A stretch of 64,000 bases of DNA from Cycas panzhihuaensis (GCA_023213395.1 CM041465.1:106771741-106835740), one strand, 5' to 3'; shown: positions 20,721-33,503, counted from the first letter of the stretch. The notes: generated by a model not told the origin, from the sequence alone. Translations and numbers: made by a program.

Positions 20721-21776
20721 TGGATCATTGAGGGTAATGATCTCCCTAAGGGGAAAGTATAGCAACAAACCAAAGAGTTTATGTATTTTTATTATAACCC
20801 CAAGCAAGACCATGCATTACCATTATAACATTGAACTCAGGTGTGTAAAAGAAACTATGTCTAGTGGAGCATGTCATAACTTACGAAAGTGGTATTTATA
20901 AGACCCTTAAGAAGGGACTGTTAACTCTTCACCTCACTAGTGACTATTCACTTCACATGGCCAAGGTGATTCATGACTCTTCACCTCACTAATGACCTTT
21001 CACCTCATTTCCAATGACCTTTCATGAAGTCATTTCATGTGATATTTAAGGAGAAATGAATTAGGGTGGAGGGCAATTGTTGAGCACAAGTTTTCTGATG
21101 TTTGCTTCTATAGAGTAAGAAAAGCTACCCCAAAGTAAGCCAAAGAATTCCACCTAAAGGAGGCTACAACATGTAGCCCATTTATGACAATTGTTGCATG
21201 TAGCATTGTTGGTTGGCACTGGTGCATCTAGGCAAGCCCAACAATGGAACAAGTGCATCTAGTAGATCCACTTATGAAATTGATAATAACAAGGTGAGAT
21301 GACTAATGGTATGGGCAACCTATGATCGCAATTTGGGTGCAAGGTGGTGTGTGATGGAAGCAATATCATTCCTGCCTTCAACAATGGTATCGCTTGGCTC
21401 TTTGTGGTGTTTAGTTTCTTGGTTGTTGACTCTTAGCTACTCTCATAGAGATTCTCTTGCATTGTCTTCTATTCTAACATCTTCTCTCTTAAGAGTACAT
21501 TTGTTATGTAATATGGAGTATTAAACAAAGAACTATTATTCTCTATGAATTTGTAGATTTGGCAATTACTTTTGTGAAGTTTGGATTTTAATCAACAAGA
21601 ATTTTCAACAACTCAGGACTTCTAAATTGTTCATTCTTGTGGGCTATAATAATTTTTCCATGAAGCCACATCTACAATAGCTCAATCATAACTTCAAATC
21701 TGCTTCAAGGGTTTGAAGAATGCCATATGTTTGGCTCGCTCCTTCTATCTTCACTCTAATAATGAATCCCCAAAAT
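20721..21776 (+). other. probable 3' LTR/flank of remnant I, no gene
   Basis: A purine-rich run (ccctaaggggaaag, 20742-20757) after the chromodomain stop could be the PPT of I, and the following sequence its LTR. I cannot place LTR ends. It contains short near-repeats of 'cttcacctcactaatgacc' (20935-21030). The open frame at 21306-21524 has no recognisable motif. Confidence 0.4.
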
Positions 21777-22510
21777 TGACATTTGCAACGGCCTCCAAAA
21801 ATAAACCATAATTGTCCACAAATCTGCAAGGGATTCTATGACTATCTTTTCATAACTTTTCAAGCTTTAAGCTACAGATCTCCATGTGCCTTCAAAATCT
21901 AGTCTACTATTTTCCTTCAAAGCCTTTGGCTTCTCTATATTTCCATGAACAAAAAATGACACTTGCAATGACCTCCAAAAATAAACCATAATTGTCCACA
22001 AATCTGCAAGGGTTTCAACAACTCTCTTTTCACAAGTTTTCAAGCTTTAAGCTACAGATCTCCATGTGCCTTCAAAATCTACTCTTTTATTTGTTAGAAA
22101 TAATGCACATTCCATTTCATTTCATCTAAGTTCATTTTAGGTTCATTAGAATAAGTTCTCACATGGAATATTCTATACTAGAATATTCTAGTGAGAGAAG
22201 ATTCCTAGTCAAACTTCTAGAAGTCAAAGATGCTCAACTATTTATGAGGTAGTTTGAGCACACCAAAAATAAAGGGGACGTTGGGAGTTTGTTGAACCAA
22301 ACTCCTATGTTTAGCTATGATGTAAACTTATAAATATGCACTTGTATCATTGAGATTTCCTAATAAGAATTTTGGAGAGTTTAGTCTTGTTGACGTATCA
22401 TCACCTCTTGCTTCTTGCATGTGATTTTATGTTGTAAGATTAACTTATATCCTCTCATTCTAACATTATTTTCCTTCAAATCCTTTGGCTTCTCTATATT
22501 TCAATGAACA
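21777..22510 (+). repeat. 180-bp tandem duplication, second copy split by a solo LTR
   Basis: Copy 1 (21777-21956) and copy 2 (21957-22091 plus 22471-about 22510) share blocks such as cctccaaaaataaaccata (21792 and 21972), ttaagctacagatctccatg, and cctttggcttctctatattt. The period is 180 bp. Copy 2 is interrupted by the LTR at 22092-22465. No coding function is visible. Confidence 0.85.
22092..22465. repeat. 374-bp solo LTR
   Basis: Begins TGTTAGAAATAATG and ends CATTCTAACA (terminal inverted repeat TGTTAGA/TCTAACA). Direct repeats TTATT at 22087-22091 and 22466-22470 are the target duplication. Its removal restores the 180-bp repeat. Copia-like by termini; no internal region. Confidence 0.9.
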
Positions 22511-22626
22511 AGCATGAATGTTCTGGGATTTTCGAGATTTTACTTCATCGCTTACTATTGTTGCACCTACATTCAACATCTCTAGCATTCAAATTAATCG
22601 AATTGGCATCAACTCAATAGCAATCT

Positions 22627-22829
22627 TGTTAGAGTAATAATATTTTATCTTTTATATCTATGTTTTATAAAGTTAACTTGAGGGTTGTGTCCAATCCCTC
22701 TTTAGTGTAATGTTGACACTTAGCCTACGTGCATAGGCTCTCATATGTACACATGATGTTTATACAAGAGTATTTCTCTCTCATTAATGAATTGAAGTAT
22801 TTTCTTCATCTATTCTAATTGTTCTAACA
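22627..22829 (+). repeat. 5' LTR of E1
   Basis: 203 bp, TGTTAGAG...TTCTAACA, followed directly by the PBS at 22830. Confidence 0.92.
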
Positions 22830-22841
22830 TGGTATTAGAGT
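22830..22841 (+). other. E1 primer binding site (tRNA-iMet, decayed)
   Basis: TGGTATTAGAGT, 10 of 12 bases identical to the initiator tRNA-Met complement, adjoining the LTR without gap. Confidence 0.8.
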
Positions 22842-23609
22842 AGGTCTGTTAAAATTTTGAGAGAAACTAGATTGAAAGTATTGAAGAATAATTTTTTGAA
22901 GAACTTGATCTAAGAGAGGTCAGATCAAAAAGTGTTAAAGGTTTTTGAACATCTTGAAGTTTTTTATAAGAGAGAAGACTTTTTTTCGAGTTCATTAATT
23001 GCAATATGGAGCCATACAGACACAAAAATTTCAAGTACTCAGAATTCGACGAAATTTGGTGTAGATTCATCTCACAGAGGAGAGTAGTCTGTTCCAAAGG
23101 CACAACTTAAAATTTTGCCTCAATGAGTAGGAAAACTCGATTTTACAAGGGTGTAGGGTTGAAGTTTTGATCTCAAATTTGTCTCATTTTACTTCATTTT
23201 ATCAGGTAAAATCTGTCCCAAAATCCTTGTTTAGACAATATCTTTCAATTACGTGTAAATTTGATAAATTTCATCAAGTATTTGCAAAGATCTAAGCATA
23301 TTTCTCTTCAAGACCCTATTTGGTTGTACAACTTTCGAGCAAATTTCTAAGCAAACCAGAAGGCAGATTCAAAAAAAAAATTCAAATTTTGAAAGAGCAT
23401 AACACAAGCTTTAATTTGAGTACATTTTTTTCTTAATCTGTGCAAGTGTACTTTTCCGTATAATTGTACAGTCGTACACTCTGTTGCTAGTTTTTTTCTT
23501 GTGTTTTTTAATGTCTCTCAATACACACTTTATTTTTTCAAAAATGGTTGAAGTTTTTTTCCCTTGGAGACTTAAACAAACTCATTAGATTGAATTATAG
23601 CACCTAGAA
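22842..23609 (+). other. E1 leader, non-coding
   Basis: Roughly 770 bases with no frame. A cluster of GTAC-type words (tccgtataattgtacag, then gtcgtacac, about 23455-23478) lies shortly before gag, at the position found in E3, H and K. Confidence 0.55.
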
Positions 23610-24594
23610 GTTCAAAATGTAGGGACTTTTAATGGCCAAAAATGCATGGAACATTATCACTGGCAAAGAAGCCAAATCTACTGGTATAGTAGATATAATC
23701 AATTGGGAAGAAAGGGATAGGACTACACATGCTGCAATCATGTTGTCTGTTGGAGATTCTTTATTGAGTCATATTGGTGCTGCTACTACTTCCCTAGATG
23801 CCTAAAGAATTTTAACCTCTCTCTACAGCAAGAAAAATGAAACCCATATAGTATCTCAAAGAACAATTATATAAAATTCATTTAAAACAAGGAGAAGTTA
23901 TCTTAAGTTTTATCACTAAGATTGTTGAAATTAAAAACAATTTAGCTTCTGTAGGAGAAACAATATCTGATTCTAAACTCGTTCATCTTACAATCAATAA
24001 GCTACCAAAATTATTTCATACTAAGGTAGACATACTTACCATTAGAGGACATACAACTAATATGTCTTTTGAAATGTTGACAAGGCATATGTTGCAACAA
24101 GAACAAGGAATCAAAATATACAAGGAAAAGACTAAAATAGAAAAAGTCTTTATTTCAAGGCTAAGCTTGGGAAGCAGAGCAGACCTACCAGAGGATGGAC
24201 AAGTACTACAACTGAAAATCATAATAGATTTGCATGCTCTCCAAAAGGATGGGATAGAATTGCACAGATGTCAGAAGGGAGAGGTAGCTCTTCCTCTAAA
24301 GAATCTAGAGTCTACTCTCATTGTCGAAGGTATGGACACTTTGCTAGTGATTGCAGAACTTATAATTTGCCAAACTATTATTATTGTGGAAGATCAGGAC
24401 ATTCTTCCAACTGTTGTCATCAAAGACAAGGAGAAATTCAGAGAGAGAAGAGAATAGAGAAGAATTACAGTAATGAACAATTCAAAGAAGAAGATGGAGA
24501 GACTTCTTTCATCACAACCTTGGCCATGCACACTTGCAATGATGAAGATTGGTACATAGACTTTGGAGCATCAAATCACATGACAAGAAGATAA
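23610..24594 (+). pseudogene. E1 gag and start of protease, decayed
   Basis: Fragments in several frames: KNAWNIITGKEAKS-type gag (23640), SKKNETHIVSQRT (23830), LVHLTINKLPK (23980), two damaged zinc knuckles near 24315-24425 (the first Cys is Ser in one, YYCGRSGHSSNCC in the other), then DWYIDFGASNHMT (24545), the protease site with Phe where the family has Ser. The gag start is not identifiable. Confidence 0.75.
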
Positions 24595-24599
24595 GACTA

Positions 24600-25915
24600 G
24601 TTTAAGATGCTGAGACCATATTTTCTCAACAAAATTGTTGAGCTTGGTAAAAACTTTCCTTTACAAATTAAAGGCAAAGGAACGATTGCAATCCTAATCA
24701 ATAATAAAGTTTAAAATTTTGGTGAAGTCCTCTATGTCCCAAGGTTAAAAAAGAATCTCTTGTCTCTATCTCAATTAAGTAAAAAGAGGGTTAGAGTTAT
24801 CTTTAATGAGGACAAGAGGTGTTTCGTATGTGATATAAAAAACAATGGTGTTATAATAGCAAAAAGGGTTGAGATTGACAATCTCTAGAAGTTAATCTTC
24901 ACTCATGTTTTACCTACTCCTGTAAAATCTCTTGTTGTTAGCAACTCTGTCAATGAAATCTATCATTTAAAGGATCGACACATTGCAAATAAATGATTAG
25001 AATTGTTAAAAAATTCTAATATGGTGAATGGTCTTCCTGATATATCTTTGATTCTTTTATTTACGTAAGTTGTATGATTAACAAACAACAACGAACTCCA
25101 TTCCAAGAAAGTACATGGAGAGCGCAAAAAAATTGGAATTGGTTCATACAGATCTATGTGGACCAATAACACCAAATTTTGTTAATGACACAAGGCATTT
25201 CCTTACCTTCATTGATAATTTTTTCAAAAGAACCTGAGTTTATTTTCTTTTCAATAAATTTGAAGTCTTGAATTACTTCAAAGAGTTTAAAGCTTAAGTA
25301 GAATTAGAAAGTGAATATAAAATCAAAATTATTCAATCTAATAGAGGAGGAGAATACATTTTAAATGACTTTTGTTATCTCTACAAGTTACATGGAATAC
25401 AAAAACAAGTTACTATTTTATATATACAACAGTCAAATGGTGTAGTTGAATGAATGAACAGAACAATAATGGAGATGGCTCGAAGTATAATAAATGAAAA
25501 AGTAGTGACAAAAGCATACTAGGCCGAAACAATTAACACAATAGTATATCTTATCAACAGAAGTCCTACTCAAACTCTGGACAAGATAACTCCTAAAGAA
25601 GCCTGGACTGGAAGAAAACCAGATGTAAGTAATCTCAAAATCTTTGAAAGCAAAGCTTATATTCATATCCCTAATAAAAAGAGAACTAAGCTAGATGATA
25701 AATGTATTGAATGCATTGATTGGCTATAGCAACAAATGCATAGACCCAACAACAAACAGAGTCTATGTTAGTAAGGATGTAACCTTTGATGAATATACAA
25801 ATCAGAAAGACAAAATAATACAAAGACAGGCCAAAGGAGGTTCGAAAACAATTATTCCAGTTGAGCAAATTTTTGAAGTCACTGCAATAAAAAAAGATAC
25901 ATCAAAAAGCGAACT
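24600..25915 (+). pseudogene. E1 protease end and integrase, decayed
   Basis: Readable motifs: LYVPRLKKNLLSLSQLSKK (24735), MVNGLPDIS then SCMI and KQQRTPF (zinc finger, about 25025-25100), LVHTDLCGPITP (25138, first Asp), FKEFKA, SNGVVE followed by a stop then MNRTIMEMA (Glu present, next codon TGA, 25435-25475), INRSPTQTLDKIT, and NRVYVSKDVTFDEY (25755). Stops and frame shifts occur throughout. Confidence 0.8.
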
Positions 25916-26059
25916 TTAGGAAGAAAGCGAGCAAGGTGTTTCTAAACAAGAACAAGTTTCCTCTAAAGTTGAACAAAATTTCTCTGAGGGTGAACAAGAT
26001 TCTTCTCAAAGTATCAACAACAATGCACCAAAGAAATTACCAAAATGATAGATTAAGAC

Positions 26060-27271
26060 TCTTGAAGAATTAAAAGGTAATGTTTTTTAATAGAGAACCA
26101 GATCACAAAAGCATCAAAGTTTAATATGTTCTATCGAACCACAAAGCTACTCAGAAGCATTACTCATACAGAATGGCAGGAGGCTATGGATGTTGAAATC
26201 AATGCTATCAAGAAAAACAAGACTTGAAAATTAGTTGATCCTCCCAAAGATAAACCCATTGTTGGTTGCAAAAGGTTGTACAAAATAAAAGAAAAATTAG
26301 ATGGCACTATTGAAAAGTACAAAGCAAGACTGGTAGCAAAAGGTTACACCCAAACTACAGGTATTGACTATGAAGAAACTTTTTCACCAATAGCTAAATT
26401 AATAACTATAAGAACAGTTATATGCATGGCAGCATAATTTAGATGGAACATCATACAACTTGATGTTAAAAGTGTCTTCCTAAATGGAGATTTGATTGAA
26501 GAAGTGTACATGTAACAACCAACAGGATATACAAAAAATGGTGAAAAACATCTTATTTGCAAACTAAAAATGGCCTTGTACAATTTAAAACAAGCACCCA
26601 AAGCATGGTATGCTAAATTAGATCAGCATCTCAATGACTCTGATCCTAGTTTGTATGTTAAAACAAACAAAAACAATTTAATCACTATCATTGTAGTTTA
26701 TGTAGATGATATGACAGTTACAATAAATGATGATGACACAATTTGTAAAATTAAGTAGATGGAAAAAGAATTTGAAATGACAAACATGGGTTTACTTCAT
26801 TAGTATCTTGGTATTGAAGTTAATCAACTAAAAGATTCTATTTTTATATCCCACGCAAAATATATAAGAAATCTTCTTAAAAAATTTAAAATAGAGGATT
26901 GCAACAACTATGTCACTTCGATGTAAATAGGATGTGTCTTAATTGTTGATGATGATGGATAGCCAATGGACGAAGCTCTGTACAGACAACTAGTAGGTAG
27001 TCTTATCTATCTTACAGCCGCCAGACCAGATATTTTATATTTAGTCAGAATAGTCTCCAGATATATGCAACATCCAAAGGTTTCTCATTTAAATACTACT
27101 AAGAGAATTCTCAAGTATATTAAAGGTACTTCAATAATGGGCCTAAATTATACCAGAGCTTCAAATCTTCTGTTAACTAGCTATAGTGAATCCGATTGGG
27201 CTAGAGATCGACAAGAAAGGAAATCTACGATAGGTTATTATTTCTCACTCAGATCTATTGTTACATCCTAG
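26060..27271 (+). pseudogene. E1 reverse transcriptase and start of RNase H, decayed
   Basis: Motifs in order: TRSQKHQSL (26095), AMDVEINAIKKNKT (26185), [13 protein letters not shown] then [13 protein letters not shown] (26320-26395), LDVKSVFLNGDLIEEVYM (26460), [15 protein letters not shown] (26575), IIVVYVDDMTVT (26690, intact YVDD box), GSLIYLTAARPDI (26997). At 27271 the sequence stops in the RNase H domain where E2 inserts. Confidence 0.85.
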
Positions 27272-27480
27272 TGAGGTGACCTTGCCTAGTCACACTCGTG
27301 AATAGGAAATAGATTTTGGTCAAGGTTGTAAAATATCCAAAGATATGTTTGTTTATAATCAACCGATGGTGAAAATGATTAATATGATCCATATATATAG
27401 TTGTTTATATGAAGGGATGTGACTCGTTATTAATAGGCATCACCCTTCCTTAATTTACTTAATTAAATTGGCTTGTTATA
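27272..27480 (-). repeat. 3' LTR of E2
   Basis: 209 bp. On the minus strand it follows a purine-rich tract (complement of agctctccccactt, 27481-27494), the likely PPT. Confidence 0.9.
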
Positions 27481-27825
27481 AGCTCTCCCCACTTAAGAAT
27501 GCTTTGCCCTCAAAGCATTAGAAACTTGATCTCGAAACCAAGAATATGTATTGAAAATGGTCGCAGATTCCCATGAGGCATTTTCTACAAGAAGTTACTG
27601 CCATTTAACAAGATACTCTTGAATGGTTCTAGATTGTAAGCGATGATTTCTTACTTCGATGTTGGATTCAGGAATTACAAGAAGTGTACCTTCTCCATTT
27701 AACACCAAAAGTTCAGTTTGTACTAGTATTCTTGTACCTAAACTTTGTTTTAAATAAGAAACATGAAAAACATTATGAATAAGAGAGTTAGCAGGTAAAT
27801 CAAGGGCATAAGCGACATCTCCCAC
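27481..27825 (-). pseudogene. E2 integrase C-terminus and chromodomain
   Basis: Minus strand: GDVAYALDLP and HNVFHVSYLKQ are the gypsy integrase C-terminal module. Then PESNIEVRNHRLQSRTIQEY with LVKW, a stop, and ENASWES complete a chromodomain pattern. The stop at about 27595 falls inside the chromodomain. The domain would guide integration into heterochromatin. Confidence 0.8.
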
Positions 27826-28740
27826 TCTTTTCCTTATGCAATATGAATTGTAAAGTCATGGGTTGACTTTTTCTTTTTTTGATTTTTTTATAGAAATTTC
27901 CTTGTATGGTTGTAGGCGTAAATAAACCCAATCACCTTCTAAAAATTCTCATTCAATACGATGCAAATCAGCTTGTTGTTTAATTTTGTCTTGGGCATTT
28001 GAAAGATGTTCTTTTAACGATGTAATTATATTTTTTGATTATTGCAAATAATTATCGACTGCAGGAATACGAAAATTTGTATTTGCCCAATCCTTCAATG
28101 ACGTAGATTCATAACCATATAGGGCTTAGAAAGGACTCATTTTAATAGACATGTGATAAGTAGTGTTATACCGTTGTTTGGCCAAATGTAACCATTTAAC
28201 TTAATTACTTGGTTTATTTGCTACAAAGCTTCGCAGATAAGTTTGTAGGCATTTATTAATGATTTCGATTTGACCACCTATTTGAGTGTGGTAACTAGTG
28301 CTCATATTTAAGGTAGTGCCTAGTTGTTTAAATAATTCTTGCCAAAAATTACTTTGAAATTTTGGATCTCTATCACTAATAATGATTTTTGGTAAGTCGT
28401 GAAGTCTATGAATTTCCTTCATAAATACTAACGCAACCTGATGAGCTTTAAAATCACTTTGTATAGCCATAAAATGAGCATATTTAGTCAATCACTCAAC
28501 CACTACATAAATACAATCTTTATTATCTGATTTGGTAATCCTGTGATAAAATCCATACTTATGCTTTCCCATTCGTATGCAGAATTGATAATGGTTGTAA
28601 TAGTCTAAGTGGAAGAATATTTTCATATTTTGCAGTTTGACATACTTCACATTTACTAACGAATTTCTTGATTTCATTTTTCATTTCCTTCCAAAAGAAT
28701 GATTGTCTTATTTGACGATAAGTTTTATAAAATCTGGTAT
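27826..28740 (-). pseudogene. E2 integrase core
   Basis: The open segment 28491-28201 reads TKYAHFMAIQSDFKAHQVAL, then IIISDRDPKF (second catalytic Asp), then YHTQIGGQIEIINKCLQTYL (catalytic Glu region, QIE where QTE is usual). The zinc-finger part lies at 28600-28740 (complement) with stops. Downstream, YNTTYHMSIKMSPF and LYGYES-like motifs run to 28090. Confidence 0.8.
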
Positions 28741-29400
28741 GCCCTATTGTAAGTACTATATGTCCTTCCTTCAGAATCTGTTGTTTAAACCTTAGATTTT
28801 GACCGAGATAAATGCGACCCTTGTACCATAAAATGCTATTTTTCCATTCAAATTTTTCTTGAGGTTCTTTTTGAATTTAATTAATTAATTGGCTTATATC
28901 AAAATCCTTAGCATATTCAGTTCTTATATCATCTAACCATCTAGGGTTGATCATAGTAATGGGTTGAAGTTGGATTCCTTCATCTCGTCAGGACAAGGCA
29001 TCAGCTACCACATTTGTTTTTCCCTTTTTATACCATATTTCAAAATCATATATATGTAATTTAGTAACCCATTTCTATTGTTCAGTTGACAATTCTTGTT
29101 GTTCTAATAAAAATTAAAGGCTATTATGGTCTGTTTTTACTAGGAATTTACTCCCCAATAAATATTTCTGCCATTTATGTAAAGCATGTATAGTAGCTAA
29201 CATTTCTTTGTCATAAGTAGTTTTAAACTTTTCTCACTCGTTTAATTGTCGACTTTCATAGGCAATAGGTTTTCCATCTTACATTAATACAACTCCAATA
29301 CCTACTATTGATGTGTCGCATTCTATGGTGAAGGTTTTCAAGAAATCTAGAATCATTAGTAAGGGTAAGGTTGTCATAATTACTTTAAGATTTTTAAAAC
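28741..29400 (-). pseudogene. E2 RNase H and connection
   Basis: Decayed gypsy RNase H on the minus strand: DTSIVGIGVVLM, then KFKTTYDKEMLATIHAL, and NVVADALS-type sequence near 29005. Several in-frame stops are present. Confidence 0.7.
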
Positions 29401-29404
29401 ATGA

Positions 29405-30509
29405 TTATGTTGCGTCATTCCAAACAAAGGATTCTTTTTTTAGAAGATTGGTCAAATCAGTCGTAATATATGCATAGTTCTTAACAAATTGATGATAATA
29501 TCCAGAAAGTCCCAAAAATCCTCTTAACATTTTGACTATACGTGGAACAGGCCATTCTATTATAGCTTTGATTTTATCTAGATTGACTCTTAACTCCATC
29601 TTTGAAGATAATATGTCCCAAATAATCTATTTGTTATTTGCCAAAGCTACATTTAGATTTTTTTTCAAAAAAAAACTGTTCTTGTAATGTGTCAAGAACT
29701 TTATCTACATGGATTGGGTGATCTTCCCAATTCTTACTATAAATAAGTATGTCATCGAAGAATACCAATATAAATTTCCTTATAAAGGGTGAAAAAACTT
29801 TATTCATTGTTGCCTGGAAGGTTGCAGGTGCATTGCATAACCCAAATGGCATCACGTTGAATTCGTAATGTCCTTCGTGTGTATGGAATGTTGTCCTATG
29901 TGTGTCTTCTTCTCTTATCCTAATATGATAATACCCAGATCGAAGATCTAATTTTGTGAAATATTGGGCAACATGCAATTCATCAAGCAACTCATCAATT
30001 TTTTGTATGGAAAATCCATTCTTAATAGTAATTTTATTGAGACCACGGTAATCAACACACATTCGAAAGGAGCCATTGTTTTTTCTAACCAATACTACAA
30101 GAGCAGCAAAAGGACTTTTACTTGATGTAATAACTCCCAATTCCAATAACTCGTGGTTTATTCGATCAATTTCATTTTTATGCTTATAAGGGTGTCGATG
30201 TGGTTTGATTATGGTAGGGATTGTATTTTTCTCTAATTCAATTATATGTTCCATGCCGCGATCAGAAGGCAAGGTGGCCGAAAATTCTTGGAATATGATT
30301 TTATGTTTATTGATCAAATTTTGCATTTGATTATTCATATCTTTCTGTTTGTTACTTTCCACTTTCATTGAAAATAATTGTACCACACACCTTGGATATC
30401 CTTTGCGGAGTAATTTATCCAGTTGGTATGAAGTCACCTGTTGAGGCTCAGGGGTCAACATTCCTTGTAATATAATGGTTTTAACATCTTCTTTAAACCT
30501 CTTAAACAT
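29405..30509 (-). pseudogene. E2 reverse transcriptase
   Basis: 30509-29634 is open for 291 residues: DRGMEHIIELE, then FAALVVLVRKNNGSFRMCVD, then FTKLDLRSGYYHIRI (first Asp), then MPFGLCNAPATFQ, then FILVFFDDILIYSKNW (FFDD box). The thumb continues in 29599-29405 after a frame break (LRGFLGLSGYYHQFV). All catalytic Asp residues are present, making this the best preserved part of E2. Confidence 0.88.
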
Positions 30510-30519
30510 TTCTTATAAA

Positions 30520-32075
30520 CTTGTTTCGTAGGTGCCCAGGGTTCTCAATCATTGACTTCCTAATACTATATCGACTCCTCCAATTTCAATAACAAAAAAA
30601 TCGGCCCTCAAGGTATAATCACCAAATGAGATCTTAAGAGTTTTCAAGATACCTTCACCACGTATTTGTTTATGACCACTAACTTGAACTTGGCAGATAG
30701 GTATTTTTGTTATTTGTAATCATAATTTATGGGCGATATGGCAATCGATAAAATTGTGAGTACTTCATGAATCAATTAGAATGATTAACCCTCTTGTTCT
30801 CATAAATCCTTTGATTTTTAGGGTTTCAGGTCTTGTTATTTCCGACATGGCTAATAAAGACATTATGGGTTCTTCCTCAAATTATTGTTCATTATCTACA
30901 TGATCTTCATCTTCCATTACTTCAAATATTTCTTTTGTTGAATCTTCATTAGTGATAACTAATAAATACAGTCGTCTTTCTTGACATTTGTATCCCTTTT
31001 TTCCTTTTTTCATTACACTTGTAACAAGTACCCTTTTATCTATGTTCTTCTATTTCTTTTTCTGTCAATTAGCAATATCTTCGTTGGTTGCTTGGTGGAT
31101 TATTTCCCTTTTTGGAATATAAATTATTTTCATTGACTGTTCCTTTGGTCATTGTCATGTTAGGTCAAAAAGATCCATTATTTCTCAACATTGGTGGACA
31201 ATAATAGGATTTTTTGTTTTGATCCAAAAGCCCTAGCTAAGCAAATAGCCTCGCTAAGATCCTGGGGTTTTTGTGCCTTAACATCAACCTTAATATCATT
31301 TTGTAGGCCCGATATGAATAGTTCAACTTTCCGTGATAATGACAAGTCAATCGCCTTATAAACTAACATGGTAAATTTTTGACAATACTCATCTACTAGA
31401 TTTCTTTATTATAGTTTACTCAGTTGAGCAAAATAATCATTATCCCATGTGTCTTCAAAATGTTCCTAAAAATTGTTTCCAAGATGCTTCATTTCCATTT
31501 TTTTCTTGTTCTTGTATCCACATTAACCACCAATCATATGCTTTTTCCGACATATACATGATAGCATATAGTATTCTTTCCTTATCATTTTTAATAAATT
31601 GTAATAGAAAATATATTTCAAACTTGTGTGGCCATTCATGAATAGTATCTTTTGAACCATAAAATTGAGGTATGTCAATTTTTCTACCTCCTATTCGAGT
31701 TATAGGCTTATTGTACTTTTGAAGTTGTGTAGTAATATAATCAACTTTTATCCAATCCTTTTTTAATGATGCATGTAAATGATTCCATTCCTCTGTGTAT
31801 TCAATGATTGCTTCTTCGTTATCAATATTTGTTGATTATGTACTTGACAAAAAGAATGAGTTTCTGCCCTTCTTATTATTCATATGATTTTTATTTTTTG
31901 TAGCTAGTTCTTTTAAGGTTACTTTCATTCCCTGTAGTCTTGATTCAATTCATGACATCTTTTTTTAAGTTTCTGATACTTCCTCTTGCAATTTTTCTGC
32001 ATCCATTTTTTCAATAATTGTATATACGAGATTCCTTGATTTCCTTTCGTAATCAATATGTAGAATTTATTTGGG
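30520..32075 (-). pseudogene. E2 gag and protease
   Basis: The minus-strand gag begins near 32065 and holds SMKVTLKEL-like coil, then ITRIGGRKIDIPQFYGSKDT, KFEIYFLL, AYDWWLMWIQEQE, and KVELFISGLQNDIKV with LARAF (31369-31178), a chromovirus capsid pattern. The protease at about 30800 reads LIDS, stop, STHNFID, so the Gly after the active-site DS is a stop. Many frame changes occur. Confidence 0.75.
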
Positions 32076-32844
32076 TTGTTTATTCACTTATTTAATAGAG
32101 TTGATGTTTGCAGATGATTATGATCTTCGTGCTTCAGGAGTGGCCAGTGAATACTTTTAATGGGAACACATTGACTGTTGAGGAATATTTAATTTTTTGT
32201 GATTGGTTACCTTATATAAATGCATCACTTACTAAGGTATTTATAATGGTACAATAGCTGATACGCCTTAAGCAATGGTATAGATACTAGCAAGGTGCAT
32301 GGACCCGAAAATATGTTGATCGAAGCATTCTGTTATCTGCATTACTTGGTTCAGATGATGACTAAACAATGAATATAACTATTTGCTTCTTAATGTTAAT
32401 CAATATATAGAAGGTGTACGGCACAATAAATCTGCCGTGGCTTGTAACAATGTGATATATATCTGTGTTGTTGGCGATGTATATCTGCACTGTTGGCATC
32501 AATGTTTTTTGCAGTTATAGATCTGCTCCTAGCTAGAGGTAACGTTGATAGTCCTTTGCATAGGCTTGTGGCTTACTGTGGAATTATGGGGTACCCTTGT
32601 TTGGGTAATATGCACAAGTCAATAGTAGGGATATTCAACAAATTTTTAATAATTATTCTTTGTGTGGACTGCCAGTAATGATTAACTATGTAGACTTTGA
32701 AAGATGATGGTTATAACTTATATAAAGAAGGACGGCGTGTATAGACAGCGTGAAAAATTTAATAATTATTCTTATCTTCTTGTGGTCTACGATAACTTCT
32801 CTATAGATGTAAATATTCGGAAGGCACAATTTAGAAATGGAACG

Positions 32845-32898
<54 letters not shown>

Positions 32899-33281
32899 CG
32901 TATTTCCAGACAGTGGACTCGGCAATACTACGAACGTAGTATTAAGACTGCGAACTACTACGGCGACTCTGTCAAACAATGATCACAACGATATGCATTG
33001 AACTTGAATTGTTATGTTCGTAATCGAACAAAAGGCAAATACCAAGATGCATGTTTGCCCAGGTCTGACATGTTTTTAGGAAATGCAGTTTCTGTAAAAA
33101 AATTTCTTAAATGTTTTATTGGCAGTGAAGCTCACCTCCGTTTATTTTATTTGTCTACTGATGGATATGCGACCTCTTTGCAAAAATTTTCAAAGCGCAC
33201 TCTATGATATTTGGACAGATGGTAAGTGTTGCATACAAAATTCCCGCAAACTGTATGAGGACAAGTGAATTTTATTATGGA
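32076..33281 (-). other. E2 leader, unusual 1.2-kb left part
   Basis: With 38557-38751 this forms the leader of E2, longer than the short leaders usual for chromoviruses. It has no retroelement motifs. On the plus strand it has intron-like marks (tttttgcag at 32510) and a clean 69-codon frame (32998-33204), so it may include captured or inserted foreign DNA. An AT microsatellite lies inside. Confidence 0.5.
32847..32896. repeat. (AT)25 microsatellite
   Basis: Fifty bases of uninterrupted AT dinucleotides inside the leader of E2. Confidence 0.95.
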
Positions 33282-33286
33282 GTAGA

Positions 33287-33491
33287 TGTAAAAGGTAATG
33301 TTTTACCTTAGGTTATAATATTTAATGTAAGGGTCTTGTACCATTTCCTCCTCCTTTCTTAAGTTGACAAGTGGCATCGCATTGTTGAGCAATTGCCATT
33401 TGTACCCACCTTGTACTTGTATATATATGTAAGAATCATCAATAAAAAACATTGAGAGAGTGAATTTATTCCTCATCAAGGTTTTGTTACA
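33287..33491 (+). repeat. 5' LTR of E3
   Basis: 205 bp. A TATA-like run (tatatatatg, 33419-33428) about 60 bases before the LTR end is the likely core promoter. The LTR begins with its own small palindrome (aaggtaa/ttacctt). Confidence 0.95.
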
Positions 33492-33503
33492 TGGTATTAG
33501 AGC
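33492..33503 (+). other. E3 primer binding site (tRNA-iMet)
   Basis: TGGTATTAGAGC, 11 of 12 matches to the initiator tRNA-Met complement, directly after the LTR. Confidence 0.85.
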
